NCBI RefSeq assembly: GCF_900091495.1 | Contig: NZ_LT607413.1 | Coordinates: 1,674,001-1,738,000 of the forward strand | Origin: Micromonospora echinospora | Lineage (GTDB): Bacteria > Actinomycetota > Actinomycetes > Mycobacteriales > Micromonosporaceae | Direction: 5' to 3' | Length of the DNA: 64,000 nucleotides | In this document: in pieces, positions 6,913 to 15,260 of the stretch | Position numbering within the stretch: the stretch's first letter is position 1 | How the letters are laid out: each line of letters starts with the position of its first letter | Made by a program: the position numbers and the translations under genes | The notes under the pieces: model-generated | Databases searched by the model: none | Told to the model about the DNA's origin: nothing | Seen by the model: the letters and a program-made list of their open reading frames with translations, nothing else

Positions 6913-8892
6913 GGGAGCTACCTGACCGCCCCAGGACGTCGGCACCGCACCGCCCGAGGGCGGCCAGTGCCAGTCGACCAGGGACCCGTCCGCGCCCCGG
7001 GCCAGCACGTGGGTCTCGTCGCGCCAGGCGAGCGCCACCGGGTCGGTGGTGGCCCCGCCGGTCGTCCGGTCGGCGGTCACCGCGCCGCCCGGCCGCCACG
7101 ACAGCCGCCACAGCGCGCCGTCGGTGCCCCGCGCGAAGACCTGCTGCGTCTGGCCCTGCCGGAGAGCGAAGGGCGAGCCGACGACCGCGCCACCCCAGTT
7201 GTCGGTCCGTACGACCCAGTCGCCGTGGTCGAAGAAGCGGTGTTCGAGGCTGCCGTCGGCGGTCCGGTAGAAGACGTGCTGCTGGTCGCCGAAGGCGAAC
7301 CCGGTCGGGTCGGAGTGCACCCGGCCGACCGCACCCCAGTCGTCCAGCCCCGGCAGGTTGTTCGCGATGCCGGGGAACCAGAACCAGTGGCGCAGGGTGT
7401 TGTCGCTGCCCCGGGCGAAGACGTGCTGTTCGTTGCCGACGGCGTACGCGACGGGTGTGCCGACCACGTCGCCGCCGGTCCAGGTGTCCCGGCGGACGGT
7501 GCCGTCGGACTCGGCCCACCAGTGGCCCAGGCGGCCGTCCGGTGCGCGGCCGAACACGTGCTTCTGCCCGTTGGGGGTGACCATTCCGGTCGGGTCGCCG
7601 GCCAGGCCCGGCCCCCAGTCCTCCTGCCGGACGGTCCCGCCCGGCGTCCACCACCAGTGCCGCAGACGTCCGTCGGGGGTACGGGCGAAGACGTGCTGTT
7701 CGGCACCGACCGGGTAGCCGACCGGCCGACCGGCGATCGGGCCGCCCCACACGTCGCGCCGCACCGTCCGGTCCACCGGGTCCCACCACCAGTGGGTGAG
7801 GCTGCCGTCGGGGGCGCGGTCGAAGTGGTGCCGCTGCTCGGCGGAGACGTAGCTGCGGGTCGCGCCCGGTTCCTGGCTGGCCCACGGGTCCCCGGAGGGC
7901 GGTGTCTGGGTGGCGGCCAGCGCAAGCGGACGGCCGAGGTTCGGGGTGCCGTCGGCGTTCCAGACGACCGGCTGGGCGCGCGTGGTCCGGCCCTCGTAGG
8001 TGTACGCCGAGGTGGTCTTGCCGTGGTAGACGATCCAGTCCTGGGTGCCGTCGGGCGAGCGGAAGAAGCCGTTGTGGCCGGGGCCGAAGACGCCGGCCGC
8101 GTCGTTGCGGGACAGCACCGGGCCGGGGTGCTGCCGCCAGTTCGACGCCACCAGCGGGTCCGCGCCGTCCGCGATGGACTTCATCCAGAGCTGGTAGTCC
8201 GGCTTGCCGGTGTCACAGGTGGAGTAGACGAGGAAGAGGCGTCCCGGGCCGCGCAGTCCGGTCGGTCCCTCGCGTACCTCGTGGCAGCCACCGTCGGCGG
8301 GCAGGGCGACCCGGCTGCCGGTCGTCGTCCACGGGCTGGTCATCCGGCGCAGGTAGATCTGCTGCGGTCCGCCCATGCCCCGCCCCGGGCCGGACCAGGC
8401 GAAGTACATCGTGCCGTTGTGCACGAACGGCTCACCGTCGATCGCGTACTCCCCGTCGTCGGCGATCCGGGCCTTGAAGTGGTACGGGCCGCGCGGGTCG
8501 TCGCCCTCGGACTCGATGACGTAGTTGCGGTGGTTGGCGTCGACACCGTCGCTGGCGGTGTAGTAGATGTACCAGCGGGGACCCTCGGGCCGGACGAACC
8601 GGTGGATCGAGGGGGCCCACACCTGCTTGTTGCGGCTGGGGTCCGGGTCGCGCCACACCGTCCTTTCTCCGGCGCTGGCCAGGCCCGCCAGGGTCGGCGA
8701 GGACCAGATGCCGATCCGGTCCCCGAGGGTGGTGGCCAGGTGGTAGGCACCGTCGAAGTAGGTCATGGTGGGGTCCGCGCCCGGGTTGAGCGGGTTGCGG
8801 AAGGGGGTCGAGGCGGCGGCGGACTGGGCCGGCACGGCCAGCAGCGGCAGGAGGCACGCTGCCGCGAACAGTCGGGACACGAGCCGCTTCAT
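6910..8892 (-). CDS. Secreted GH43-like glycosidase with C-terminal lectin-like repeats
   Basis: A 660-residue exported protein. ATG at 8892 gives a signal peptide (MKRLVSRLFAAACLLPLLAV, cleaved near AQSAAA). Residues about 30-340 look like a five-bladed GH43 arabinanase/xylosidase: NPGADPTMTYFDGAYHLATT holds the expected base Asp, and CHEVREGPTGL the expected acid Glu. Residues about 360-660 contain about seven repeats of the form HVFARTPDGRLRHWWW, resembling PLL/fucose-lectin-like propellers. The arrangement implies plant or fungal polysaccharide degradation with a carbohydrate-binding propeller; the precise substrate is not determined. Confidence 0.85.
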   Translation of the reverse strand: MKRLVSRLFAAACLLPLLAVPAQSAAASTPFRNPLNPGADPTMTYFDGAYHLATTLGDRIGIWSSPTLAGLASAGERTVWRDPDPSRNKQVWAPSIHRFVRPEGPRWYIYYTASDGVDANHRNYVIESEGDDPRGPYHFKARIADDGEYAIDGEPFVHNGTMYFAWSGPGRGMGGPQQIYLRRMTSPWTTTGSRVALPADGGCHEVREGPTGLRGPGRLFLVYSTCDTGKPDYQLWMKSIADGADPLVASNWRQHPGPVLSRNDAAGVFGPGHNGFFRSPDGTQDWIVYHGKTTSAYTYEGRTTRAQPVVWNADGTPNLGRPLALAATQTPPSGDPWASQEPGATRSYVSAEQRHHFDRAPDGSLTHWWWDPVDRTVRRDVWGGPIAGRPVGYPVGAEQHVFARTPDGRLRHWWWTPGGTVRQEDWGPGLAGDPTGMVTPNGQKHVFGRAPDGRLGHWWAESDGTVRRDTWTGGDVVGTPVAYAVGNEQHVFARGSDNTLRHWFWFPGIANNLPGLDDWGAVGRVHSDPTGFAFGDQQHVFYRTADGSLEHRFFDHGDWVVRTDNWGGAVVGSPFALRQGQTQQVFARGTDGALWRLSWRPGGAVTADRTTGGATTDPVALAWRDETHVLARGADGSLVDWHWPPSGGAVPTSWGGQVAP

Positions 8893-9004
8893 GACGATCC
8901 CCCACTCGACGCGCCGACTGAGATCCCCGCCAGCCTCGCATCGATGGACGTCAAATAGCAACCGGGCGCCGGCGGTGGGCGGCCAAGGGGCAACAGGGGC
9001 GGCG

Positions 9005-9919
9005 TCAGCGGGTGGGCAGCTCCGGGCCGCCGTCGAGCAGCGGGGCGAGCAGGTCGCCGTACTCGTCGACCCGAGTCAGGACCTCGGCGGCGGTGTACGG
9101 ACGCAGCCGACGCCGGCCGTCGGCGGCGACCGCTTCCACCTCGTCCCAGGTCAGCGGCGTGGAGACCGACGGGACCGGTTGGGCCCGCAGCGAGTACGGC
9201 GCCACCGTCGTCTTCGCCGCGTTGTTCTGGCTCCAGTCGATGAAGACCTTCCCCGGACGCAGGTTCTTCGCCATCCGCGACACGACCAGCTTCGGGTGTG
9301 CGCCCTCCAGCTCGCGGGCGATCCGGTGGGCGTGGTCGGACACCACGTCGGCGGACTGGGTGCCGGCCACCGGGCAGCAGAGCTGCATCCCCTTCTTGCC
9401 CGAGGTCTTCGGGTACGCCGCCACGCCGTCGTCGGCGAGCCGGTCGCGCAGCAGCACCGCCACCTGGCAGCACTCGCGCAGTCCGGCCGGTGGCCCCGGG
9501 TCGAGGTCGACGACCAGCATGTCCGGGTGCGCGCCGATCCGCCACTGCGGCGTGTGCAGTTCCAGCGCGGCGAGGTTGGCCAGCCAGACCAGGGTGGGCA
9601 GGTCGTCGGCGACCACGTAGTCGATGGTCTCCCGCCCCTTGGTCGAACCGGGCGCGGGCAGGGTCTCCACCCGGACCCAGTCGGGGGTGGCGGCCGGCTT
9701 GTTCTTCTCGAAGAACGACTTGTCGGCCACGCCGTTCGGGTAGCGGATCCGGGTCAGCGCCCGGTCCCGCAGGTGCGGCAGGAGCACCGGGGCAATCCGG
9801 GTGTAGTAGTCGATCACCTCGCCCTTGGTGAACCCGGCATCCGGATAGAGCACCTTGTCCAGGTTGGACAGCTCCAGCGAACGCCCCTCCACCTCCACGC
9901 GCAGCCGCTCACCCGGCAT
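9005..9919 (-). CDS. ligD: LigD-type DNA polymerase domain protein (NHEJ)
   Basis: A 304-residue primase-polymerase of the LigD PolDom/AEP family, which fills gaps and extends ends in bacterial non-homologous end joining. Hallmarks are LSNLDKVLYPDAGFTKGEVI, the metal-binding DLDPG, the phosphate-binding TSGKKGMQL and VSRMAKNLRPGKVFIDWSQN. ATG at 9919 has GAGGAGG upstream and overlaps the end of the ligase gene by 11 bp, so the two are co-translated. There is no ligase or nuclease domain in this polypeptide: the functions are split into neighbouring genes. Confidence 0.93.
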   Translation of the reverse strand: MPGERLRVEVEGRSLELSNLDKVLYPDAGFTKGEVIDYYTRIAPVLLPHLRDRALTRIRYPNGVADKSFFEKNKPAATPDWVRVETLPAPGSTKGRETIDYVVADDLPTLVWLANLAALELHTPQWRIGAHPDMLVVDLDPGPPAGLRECCQVAVLLRDRLADDGVAAYPKTSGKKGMQLCCPVAGTQSADVVSDHAHRIARELEGAHPKLVVSRMAKNLRPGKVFIDWSQNNAAKTTVAPYSLRAQPVPSVSTPLTWDEVEAVAADGRRRLRPYTAAEVLTRVDEYGDLLAPLLDGGPELPTR

Positions 9920-10892
9920 CGTCGACCTCCTCGGGGGGCTTGTCCGGACGCAGTCTGAGTACCCGGGGGAAGCGCAACCGACCGTCCGGGGTGCGCTGGC
10001 CGTACTTGATCTCGACCACCACCCGGGGCTCCACCCAGATCGCGCCCCGGGCGTCCTCCCGGGGCACGCCGGGGCCGAACGGCGAGTCGGCGGTGCGCAG
10101 CGGTTCCAACTCGGCCAGCAGCGCCCGCTCCAGGGCCGCCCCGATCCCGCCGCCGACCCGGCCCCGGTAGGCGAGCCGGCCGTCCGGGCCGGGCACCCCG
10201 ACCAGCAGTCCGCCGATCTTCCGCGCACCGGGCCGCCAGCCACCCACCACGAAGTCCCCGGTCACCTCCAGCTTGACCTTCACCCAGTCCGACGAGCGCA
10301 CCCCCGGGCGGTACGGCGCGTCGAGCCGCTTGGCCATCACCCCCTCCAGCCCGTGTTCACCGGCCGCCTCGTAGGTGGCCGGGCCGTCGGGGAAGCTCGG
10401 CGGCACCGCCCACCGGGCCCCGCCGAGCCCCAGCGCCTCCAACTCCGCGCGCCGCCGGGCGTACGGGCGGCCGGTCAGGTCCGCCCCGCGCAGCCGCAAC
10501 AGGTCGAAGATCATGTACGTCACCGGGGCGACCGCCGCCAGCCGGGCCGCCCGGTTCCGGTCCCGTACGTGCATCCGCTCGGCCAACGCGGTGAACGAGG
10601 GTTGACCGGCCGCGCCGAGGAGCACCACCTCCCCGTCGAGCAGGGCGTCGTCCACCTGCTCGCCCAGGCTCGCCAGTTCCGGGTACGCGGCGGTGATCTC
10701 CACGCCGGAGCGGGCGTAGAGGCGCTGGCCGGCGGCGGAGATGTCGGCCAGGGCGCGTACGCCGTCCCACTTGAACTCGTACGCCCATTCCGACCCGGCC
10801 GGCAGCGGCCCGGTCGTCGCGAGCATCGGCCTCAGCGGCGGGCGGCCCGGCACGAGTGTGACTGTAGTTCGCCGGTGAACGGCGCGCGCCAC
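9909..10892 (-). CDS. ATP-dependent DNA ligase (LigD-ligase-domain/LigC type)
   Basis: A 327-residue ligase: adenylation motif KWDGVRALADI with the nucleotidyl lysine, GEVVLL, EGVMAKRLDAPYRPG (motif IV), WVKVKL (motif V), then an OB-fold ending in RFPRVLRLRPDKP. It would seal breaks held by Ku. Start options are 10892 or an internal GTG about 13 codons downstream that begins PGRPPLRPML. It is the upstream gene of the two-gene operon with the polymerase domain and is divergent from ku 48 bp away. Confidence 0.92.
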   Translation of the reverse strand: MARAVHRRTTVTLVPGRPPLRPMLATTGPLPAGSEWAYEFKWDGVRALADISAAGQRLYARSGVEITAAYPELASLGEQVDDALLDGEVVLLGAAGQPSFTALAERMHVRDRNRAARLAAVAPVTYMIFDLLRLRGADLTGRPYARRRAELEALGLGGARWAVPPSFPDGPATYEAAGEHGLEGVMAKRLDAPYRPGVRSSDWVKVKLEVTGDFVVGGWRPGARKIGGLLVGVPGPDGRLAYRGRVGGGIGAALERALLAELEPLRTADSPFGPGVPREDARGAIWVEPRVVVEIKYGQRTPDGRLRFPRVLRLRPDKPPEEVDDAG

Positions 10893-10940
10893 CTTCGATC
10901 ATTTGCGATCCTGGTCAGAAGCGGTGAGAGGAGCGCCAGC

Positions 10941-11957
10941 ATGCGGGCGATCTGGAAGGGTGCCGTCTCGTTCGGTCTGGTCTCGATCGCGGTGAAGCTC
11001 TACTCCGCCACCCAGGAGAAGGACATCCGCTTCCACCAGGTGCACCGGGCCGACGGCGGCCGGATCCGGTACAAGCGCACCTGCTCGGTCTGCGGCGAGG
11101 AGGTCAACTACGACGACATCGCCAAGGGGTACGACATCGGCGGTGGCGAGATGGTGGTGCTGACCGACGAGGACTTCGCCGACCTGCCGCTGACCACCTC
11201 GCACGCGATCGACGTGCTGGAGTTCGTCCCGGCCGAGCAGGTCGACCCGATCCTCTACAACAAGGCGTACTTCCTGGAGCCGGAGGGGGCGGCGACCAAG
11301 CCGTACGTGCTGCTGCGCGACGCCCTGGTCGACGCGGAGCGGGTGGCGATCGTCAAGGTGGCGCTGCGCCAGCGGGAGCAGCTCGCCACGTTGCGCGTCC
11401 GGGAGGGCGTGCTGTTGCTCAACACCATGCTCTGGCCGGACGAGGTTCGCAAACCGGACTTCGGGTTCCTGGACGAGGACATCACCGTCCGCCCACCGGA
11501 GCTGGCGATGGCCAGTTCGCTGATCGACTCGATGGCCGGCGAGTTCCAGCCGGACGCCTTCACCGACGACTACCGGGCCGCGTTGCAGGAGGTCATCGAC
11601 GCCAAGGTGGAGGGGCGGGAGGTGGTCCAGCCGGAGGAGGTCGAGAAGGCCCCGGCCGCGGCGGTGGACCTGATGGCCGCGCTCCGGGCGTCCGTGGAGC
11701 GGGCCCGGGCGGCGCGGGGCGAACAGCCGGAGGCCGGCGAGCCGACCCCGATCTCGGCGGCCCGGTCGGCGCAGAAAGCTCCGGCGAAGAAGGCCCCCGC
11801 GAAGAAGGCCCCGGCCGGGAAGACCACGGAGAAGAAGGCCGCCCCGAAGAAGGCGGCGGAGAAGAAGACCGCGCAGAAGAAGGCCGAGCCGGCGGCGGAG
11901 AAGAAGACCGGGGCCAGGAAGGCCGCGCCGAAGAAGGCGCCGCGCAAAACGGCCTGA
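10941..11957 (+). CDS. ku: Ku DNA end-binding protein
   Basis: A 338-residue bacterial Ku homodimer subunit that binds double-strand break ends and recruits the LigD activities encoded divergently. The start MRAIWKGAVSFGLVSIAVKL is diagnostic, with GAGAGGAG upstream. The Ku beta-barrel core occupies about 1-255. The C-terminus (about 275-338) is a Lys/Ala/Pro-rich tail of KKAPAKKAP-type repeats, typical of actinobacterial Ku and likely to bind DNA nonspecifically. Confidence 0.96.
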   Translation: MRAIWKGAVSFGLVSIAVKLYSATQEKDIRFHQVHRADGGRIRYKRTCSVCGEEVNYDDIAKGYDIGGGEMVVLTDEDFADLPLTTSHAIDVLEFVPAEQVDPILYNKAYFLEPEGAATKPYVLLRDALVDAERVAIVKVALRQREQLATLRVREGVLLLNTMLWPDEVRKPDFGFLDEDITVRPPELAMASSLIDSMAGEFQPDAFTDDYRAALQEVIDAKVEGREVVQPEEVEKAPAAAVDLMAALRASVERARAARGEQPEAGEPTPISAARSAQKAPAKKAPAKKAPAGKTTEKKAAPKKAAEKKTAQKKAEPAAEKKTGARKAAPKKAPRKTA

Positions 11958-11973
11958 CCCCGGTCGTCGTACG

Positions 11974-12366
11974 TCAGCCCTGGCTGAGGCGCTGAGTCGG
12001 GGTGACCTTGACGATCACCCGCTCCTCACCCGGCTTGCGGAACGGGTACGTGTCCTTGTCGAGGTACTTCTTCGCCATCCGGTCGATGTGCTCGTCGGCA
12101 CCCTCGGTGGTCATCTCGACGGTGCCCTTGATCCACAGCGTCCGGTAGTCGTTCGCCCGGTCGGAGACGGAGATCGCCACGACCGGGTTGCGCTCCAGGT
12201 TCCGGTGCTTCACCCGCCCCTTGGCGGTGTTGAAGATGACGTGCTCGCCGTCGGTGTCCACCCAGACCGGGGTGACGTGCGGGGTGCCGTCGGCTTCGAT
12301 CGTGGCCACGTGGGCCAGCTGCGGTTCGTTCAGGAGGGCAATGTCGTCTGCGGTGAGGAACGCCAT
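11974..12366 (-). CDS. PPOX-class F420-dependent enzyme
   Basis: A 130-residue split-barrel flavin/deazaflavin-binding protein of the PPOX class. It shows the pattern LAHVATIEADGTPHVTPVWV, IFNTAKGRVKHRNLERNP and a C-terminal VIVKVTPTQRLS. F420 use is inferred from family resemblance. It lies convergently 16 bp from the ku stop. The electron acceptor substrate cannot be told. Confidence 0.85.
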   Translation of the reverse strand: MAFLTADDIALLNEPQLAHVATIEADGTPHVTPVWVDTDGEHVIFNTAKGRVKHRNLERNPVVAISVSDRANDYRTLWIKGTVEMTTEGADEHIDRMAKKYLDKDTYPFRKPGEERVIVKVTPTQRLSQG

Positions 12367-12527
12367 GGGCCGAATCTACCGTCGGAACGACCCGCCCACC
12401 GTCCGGTTGCCCGGGGCCGGAGCCGCTGGGCCCTGCCTGCGAAGCATCGATCCGGGTACCGTTTGCGTCGACTTCGGCCCGGCACCGGCGCCGACCCACC
12501 ATTCCACAGCGACAGGGAGTGCTCGAC

Positions 12528-13178
12528 GTGAGTGAGCGCACGGAGAACCGGTCCTCGGGCCAGAGCCCGGCGAGCAAGTCGGAACGGCGGCTCGCCGCCA
12601 AGCTGGCCGCCCAGAAGGCCGCCGAGGCGAAGCGCCGCCGGCAGTCGATGCTCGGCGCGCTCGCCGGCCTCGCCGTGGTCGGCGTGATCGTCGGGGCGTT
12701 CGTGGTCTTCGGGGGCGACGACGAGCCGGCCGACCAGGCCATGACCTCCTCGCCGAGTGCGTCGGCGGACGCGCCCGGGGCCGCCGCTCCGCAGCTGCCC
12801 CCGAACACCGACCCGGCGCTGGGCACCAAGCCGGTCGTGGCCAAGGGCTCGGGCGAGCTGACCAAGCTCACCGTCACCCCGCTGGTCAAGGGCACCGGCC
12901 CGGCCACCAAGGCGGGCCAGCAGCTCACCGTCAACTACGTCGGGGTGTTCTACGCCTCCGGCGAGGAGTTCGACGCCTCCTGGAAGACCGGCCAGCCGTT
13001 CACCTTCCAGGTCGGCGCGGGCAGGGTGATCCCCGGCTGGGACCAGGGCCTGGTCGGGGTGAACGTGGGCAGCCGGGTCCAGCTGGACATCCCGGCCGAG
13101 CTGGCGTACCGCGACGGCTCCAACGGTGGTCCGGCCGGCCCGCTGCGCTTCGTGGTGGACGTCCTCGCCGCCCAGTGA
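12528..13178 (+). CDS. FKBP-type peptidyl-prolyl cis-trans isomerase, membrane-anchored
   Basis: A 216-residue protein. A basic cytoplasmic segment rich in Lys/Ala is followed by one transmembrane helix (about 43-63), a Pro/Ala linker, and an FKBP domain (about 105-216) with VNYVGVFYASGEEFDASW, FQVGAGRVIPGWDQGLVGVN and RVQLDIPAELAYRD. It likely assists folding of exported proteins outside the membrane. GTG at 12528 is preferred because AGGGAG lies 8 bases upstream; a GTG three codons earlier is possible. Confidence 0.92.
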   Translation: MSERTENRSSGQSPASKSERRLAAKLAAQKAAEAKRRRQSMLGALAGLAVVGVIVGAFVVFGGDDEPADQAMTSSPSASADAPGAAAPQLPPNTDPALGTKPVVAKGSGELTKLTVTPLVKGTGPATKAGQQLTVNYVGVFYASGEEFDASWKTGQPFTFQVGAGRVIPGWDQGLVGVNVGSRVQLDIPAELAYRDGSNGGPAGPLRFVVDVLAAQ

Positions 13179-13186
13179 CCCGTTCA

Positions 13187-13246
13187 GGTGGTAGGAGGGG
13201 TCCCCTGCACCGCAGAAAGCGGTAACAGGGGACCCCTCCTACCATC
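13187..13246. repeat. REP-like palindrome, family 1 copy 1
   Basis: ggtaggaggggtcccctg (13190-13207) pairs perfectly with 13226-13243, around the loop caccgcagaaagcggtaa. It lies 12 bp after the FKBP stop. Related elements at 23985-24038 and 36339-36398 share AGGGGTCCCCTG arms and the gcAAAAAGCGGTA loop, so this is a dispersed family, although each could also terminate transcription. Confidence 0.85.
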
Positions 13247-13410
13247 TGCCCCCGCTCCCCGTGCCGCCGTGGCGGGCGGCACCGGGACCGGCGGAACGGC
13301 CGGTGCGGTGTGGACCACAGGAGTCTTCCGACAGCTTGCCCGGTGGCAGTAGGTTCAGGATCCACCACGCAGCGCGGCGTGGTGACCACCCGCCGGACGC
13401 GGAGGTGCAC

Positions 13411-14274
13411 GTGACGTCACTGGACGATCCGGGGCGGACCGCCCGGTTGATGTGGACCCACTACGAGCCGCTGCACGTGGTGACCTACTTCCACCCCCGG
13501 TCCCGGGCCGCCTTCGAGGCGGTCGGGCTGCGCGGGTACTGGCGCGGCTACTTCGCCGGGCGCGCCGCGCCGCTGGGCGCGACCGACGCCGCCCCGGTGG
13601 TCGCGGTCTTCTTCACCTTCGCCCCGCACATGGTCGGCCGGGCGTTGCCGGCCGTCTGGCAGCTCGCCACCCCGGCGGAGGCGTTGCGGGCCCGGCTCAC
13701 CGGAGCGGTGCAGGCGCTCGCCGAGCTGACCTACGAACTGCCCGAGAAGCACCTGGCCGAGGCGGCGGAGCTGCTGGAGGCCGCCGCCGTGGCGGTGGAG
13801 CCGGGCGGCCGGGTGATGGGCGCGGCGAACGCCGCCCTGCCCCGTGCGGAGTACCCTCTCGCCCGGCTCTGGCAGGCGGCCACGACGCTGCGTGAACACC
13901 GGGGCGACGGGCACGTCGCGGCGCTGGTCGCCGCCGGCCTGGACCCGGTGGAGACGCTGGCCTGGCGCATCGCCGACGGCATGCAGCCGATCATGCTGAC
14001 CGGCCGGGGCTGGTCCGAGGAGCAGTGGCGGGCGGCCCACGACCGGCTGGTCGGGCGCGGCTGGCTGACCCCGGAGGGGAAGCCCTCCGAGGAGGGCCGG
14101 GCCGGCTTCCGGGCGGTCGAGGAGGCCACCGACCGGGCCGCCGCCCACCCGTGGCAGGCGCTCGGCGCGGATCGAGTCGACCGGCTCCGCGAGCTGCTCG
14201 ATCCGCTGGCCCGCCGGTGCCACACGATGATCCCCCCGGGCAACCCGATCGGCCTGCCGGCCATGCCGGACTGA
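13411..14274 (+). CDS. SCO6745-like helix-rich protein
   Basis: A 287-residue soluble, mostly helical protein like the actinobacterial SCO6745 family: MWTHYEPLHVVTYFHPRSRA at the start, RGYWRGYFAGRAAPLG, then a C-terminal winged-helix-like part (WSEEQWRAAHDRLVGRGWLT). GTG at 13411 follows GGAGGT. The biochemical role is unknown; the C-terminus resembles a MarR-type fold without clear operator context. Confidence 0.75.
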   Translation: MTSLDDPGRTARLMWTHYEPLHVVTYFHPRSRAAFEAVGLRGYWRGYFAGRAAPLGATDAAPVVAVFFTFAPHMVGRALPAVWQLATPAEALRARLTGAVQALAELTYELPEKHLAEAAELLEAAAVAVEPGGRVMGAANAALPRAEYPLARLWQAATTLREHRGDGHVAALVAAGLDPVETLAWRIADGMQPIMLTGRGWSEEQWRAAHDRLVGRGWLTPEGKPSEEGRAGFRAVEEATDRAAAHPWQALGADRVDRLRELLDPLARRCHTMIPPGNPIGLPAMPD

Positions 14275-14293
14275 GCCCACCGACCCGCTGGCC

Positions 14294-14367
14294 GGCCTGG
14301 CCGGGCTGATCCCACCCTGTCGGCCTGGCCGGGCTGATCCCACCCTGTCGGCCTGGCCGGGCTGATC
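14294..14367. repeat. 28-bp tandem repeat, about 2.6 copies
   Basis: The unit ggcctggccgggctgatccc...tgtc occurs at 14294-14321 and 14322-14349, with an 18-base partial copy at 14350-14367. It fills the gap between two genes. A looser repeat with the same flavour (cggcacggcgtgtccgg) follows the HAD gene at 15070-15230. Confidence 0.9.
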
Positions 14368-14412
14368 GACCCGCCGGCCCTGCCGGGCCGGTCCGGCCCC
14401 GGACGCGGCAGG

Positions 14413-15069
14413 ATGGGAGCCGTGACGGATGCGGTGATCTTCGACCTCGACGGCGTGATCGTGGACTCCGAGCCGGTGTGGGAGGAGGTCCGCCGCGCGT
14501 ACGTGGCGGCGCACGGCGGCACCTGGCGGCCGGACACCCAGCGCCGGCTGATGGGGATGAGCACCGGGGAGTGGTCCCGCCACCTCAGCGACGACCTCGG
14601 CGTCGACCGGACCGCCGAGCAGGTCGCCGCCGAGGTGGTCGAGGAGATGACCCGGCGGTACGCCGAGCGCGTCCCGCTGATCGACGGGGCCGACGACGTG
14701 GCGCGTCGGCTGGCCGGCCGCTGGCCGCTGGGGCTGGCCAGTTCCTCGCCGACCCGGCTGATCGCCGCGGCGCTGGCCGCGACCGGCCTCACCGACACCT
14801 TCGGCGCGACCCTCTCCACCGAGGAGACCGCGCACGGCAAGCCGGCTCCGGACGTCTACCTGGCGGTGGCCGCGCGCCTCGGCGTGGAACCGGCGCGCTG
14901 CGTGGCGGTGGAGGACTCCTCCAACGGGGTACGGTCCGCCGCAGCGGCGGGGATGCGGGTGGTGGCGGTGCCGCACGGGGCGTACCCGCTGGACCCGGAC
15001 GCCGAACGGCTGGCCGCCGTGGTGCTCCCGTCGATCGGCGCGCTCACCCCGGAGGTCGTCGCCGGCTGA
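14413..15069 (+). CDS. HAD family phosphatase (beta-phosphoglucomutase-like)
   Basis: A 218-residue HAD superfamily hydrolase. Motif I is VIFDLDGVIVDSEPVW (nucleophile and acid Asp), motif II is LASSSPTRLI, motif III is the Lys in HGKPAPDVYL, and motif IV is VAVEDSSNGV. An N-terminal helical cap follows motif I. It should dephosphorylate or isomerise a small sugar phosphate; the substrate is unknown. GTG at 14422 (VTDAVIFDLDG) is an alternative start. Confidence 0.9.
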   Translation: MGAVTDAVIFDLDGVIVDSEPVWEEVRRAYVAAHGGTWRPDTQRRLMGMSTGEWSRHLSDDLGVDRTAEQVAAEVVEEMTRRYAERVPLIDGADDVARRLAGRWPLGLASSSPTRLIAAALAATGLTDTFGATLSTEETAHGKPAPDVYLAVAARLGVEPARCVAVEDSSNGVRSAAAAGMRVVAVPHGAYPLDPDAERLAAVVLPSIGALTPEVVAG

Positions 15070-15260
15070 TCCGCCCCGGCAGGGCGTGTCCGGGCTGACC
15101 GTCCCCGGCACGGCGTGTCCGGCTGGCCCGCCCCCGGCACGGGCCGTACCCGGCGGGTCCTTTCCGGCACGGTGTGCCCGGCGGGTCCCCTCCCACGTCC
15201 GTACCCGGCATGATCGGGGCAGCGCCGGGTACGGCAGCGCGACCGGGAGGAGAGGACGGG

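Noticed and set aside
6592-8958. 788-codon frame opposite the glycosidase
   Set aside because: Antisense shadow of a gene with signal peptide, catalytic motifs and repeats on the other strand; it has no recognisable domain.
11974-12366. Relationship of the two PPOX-fold genes (11974 and 26569) as a duplicated module
   Set aside because: They share only the fold class; sequences and neighbours differ.
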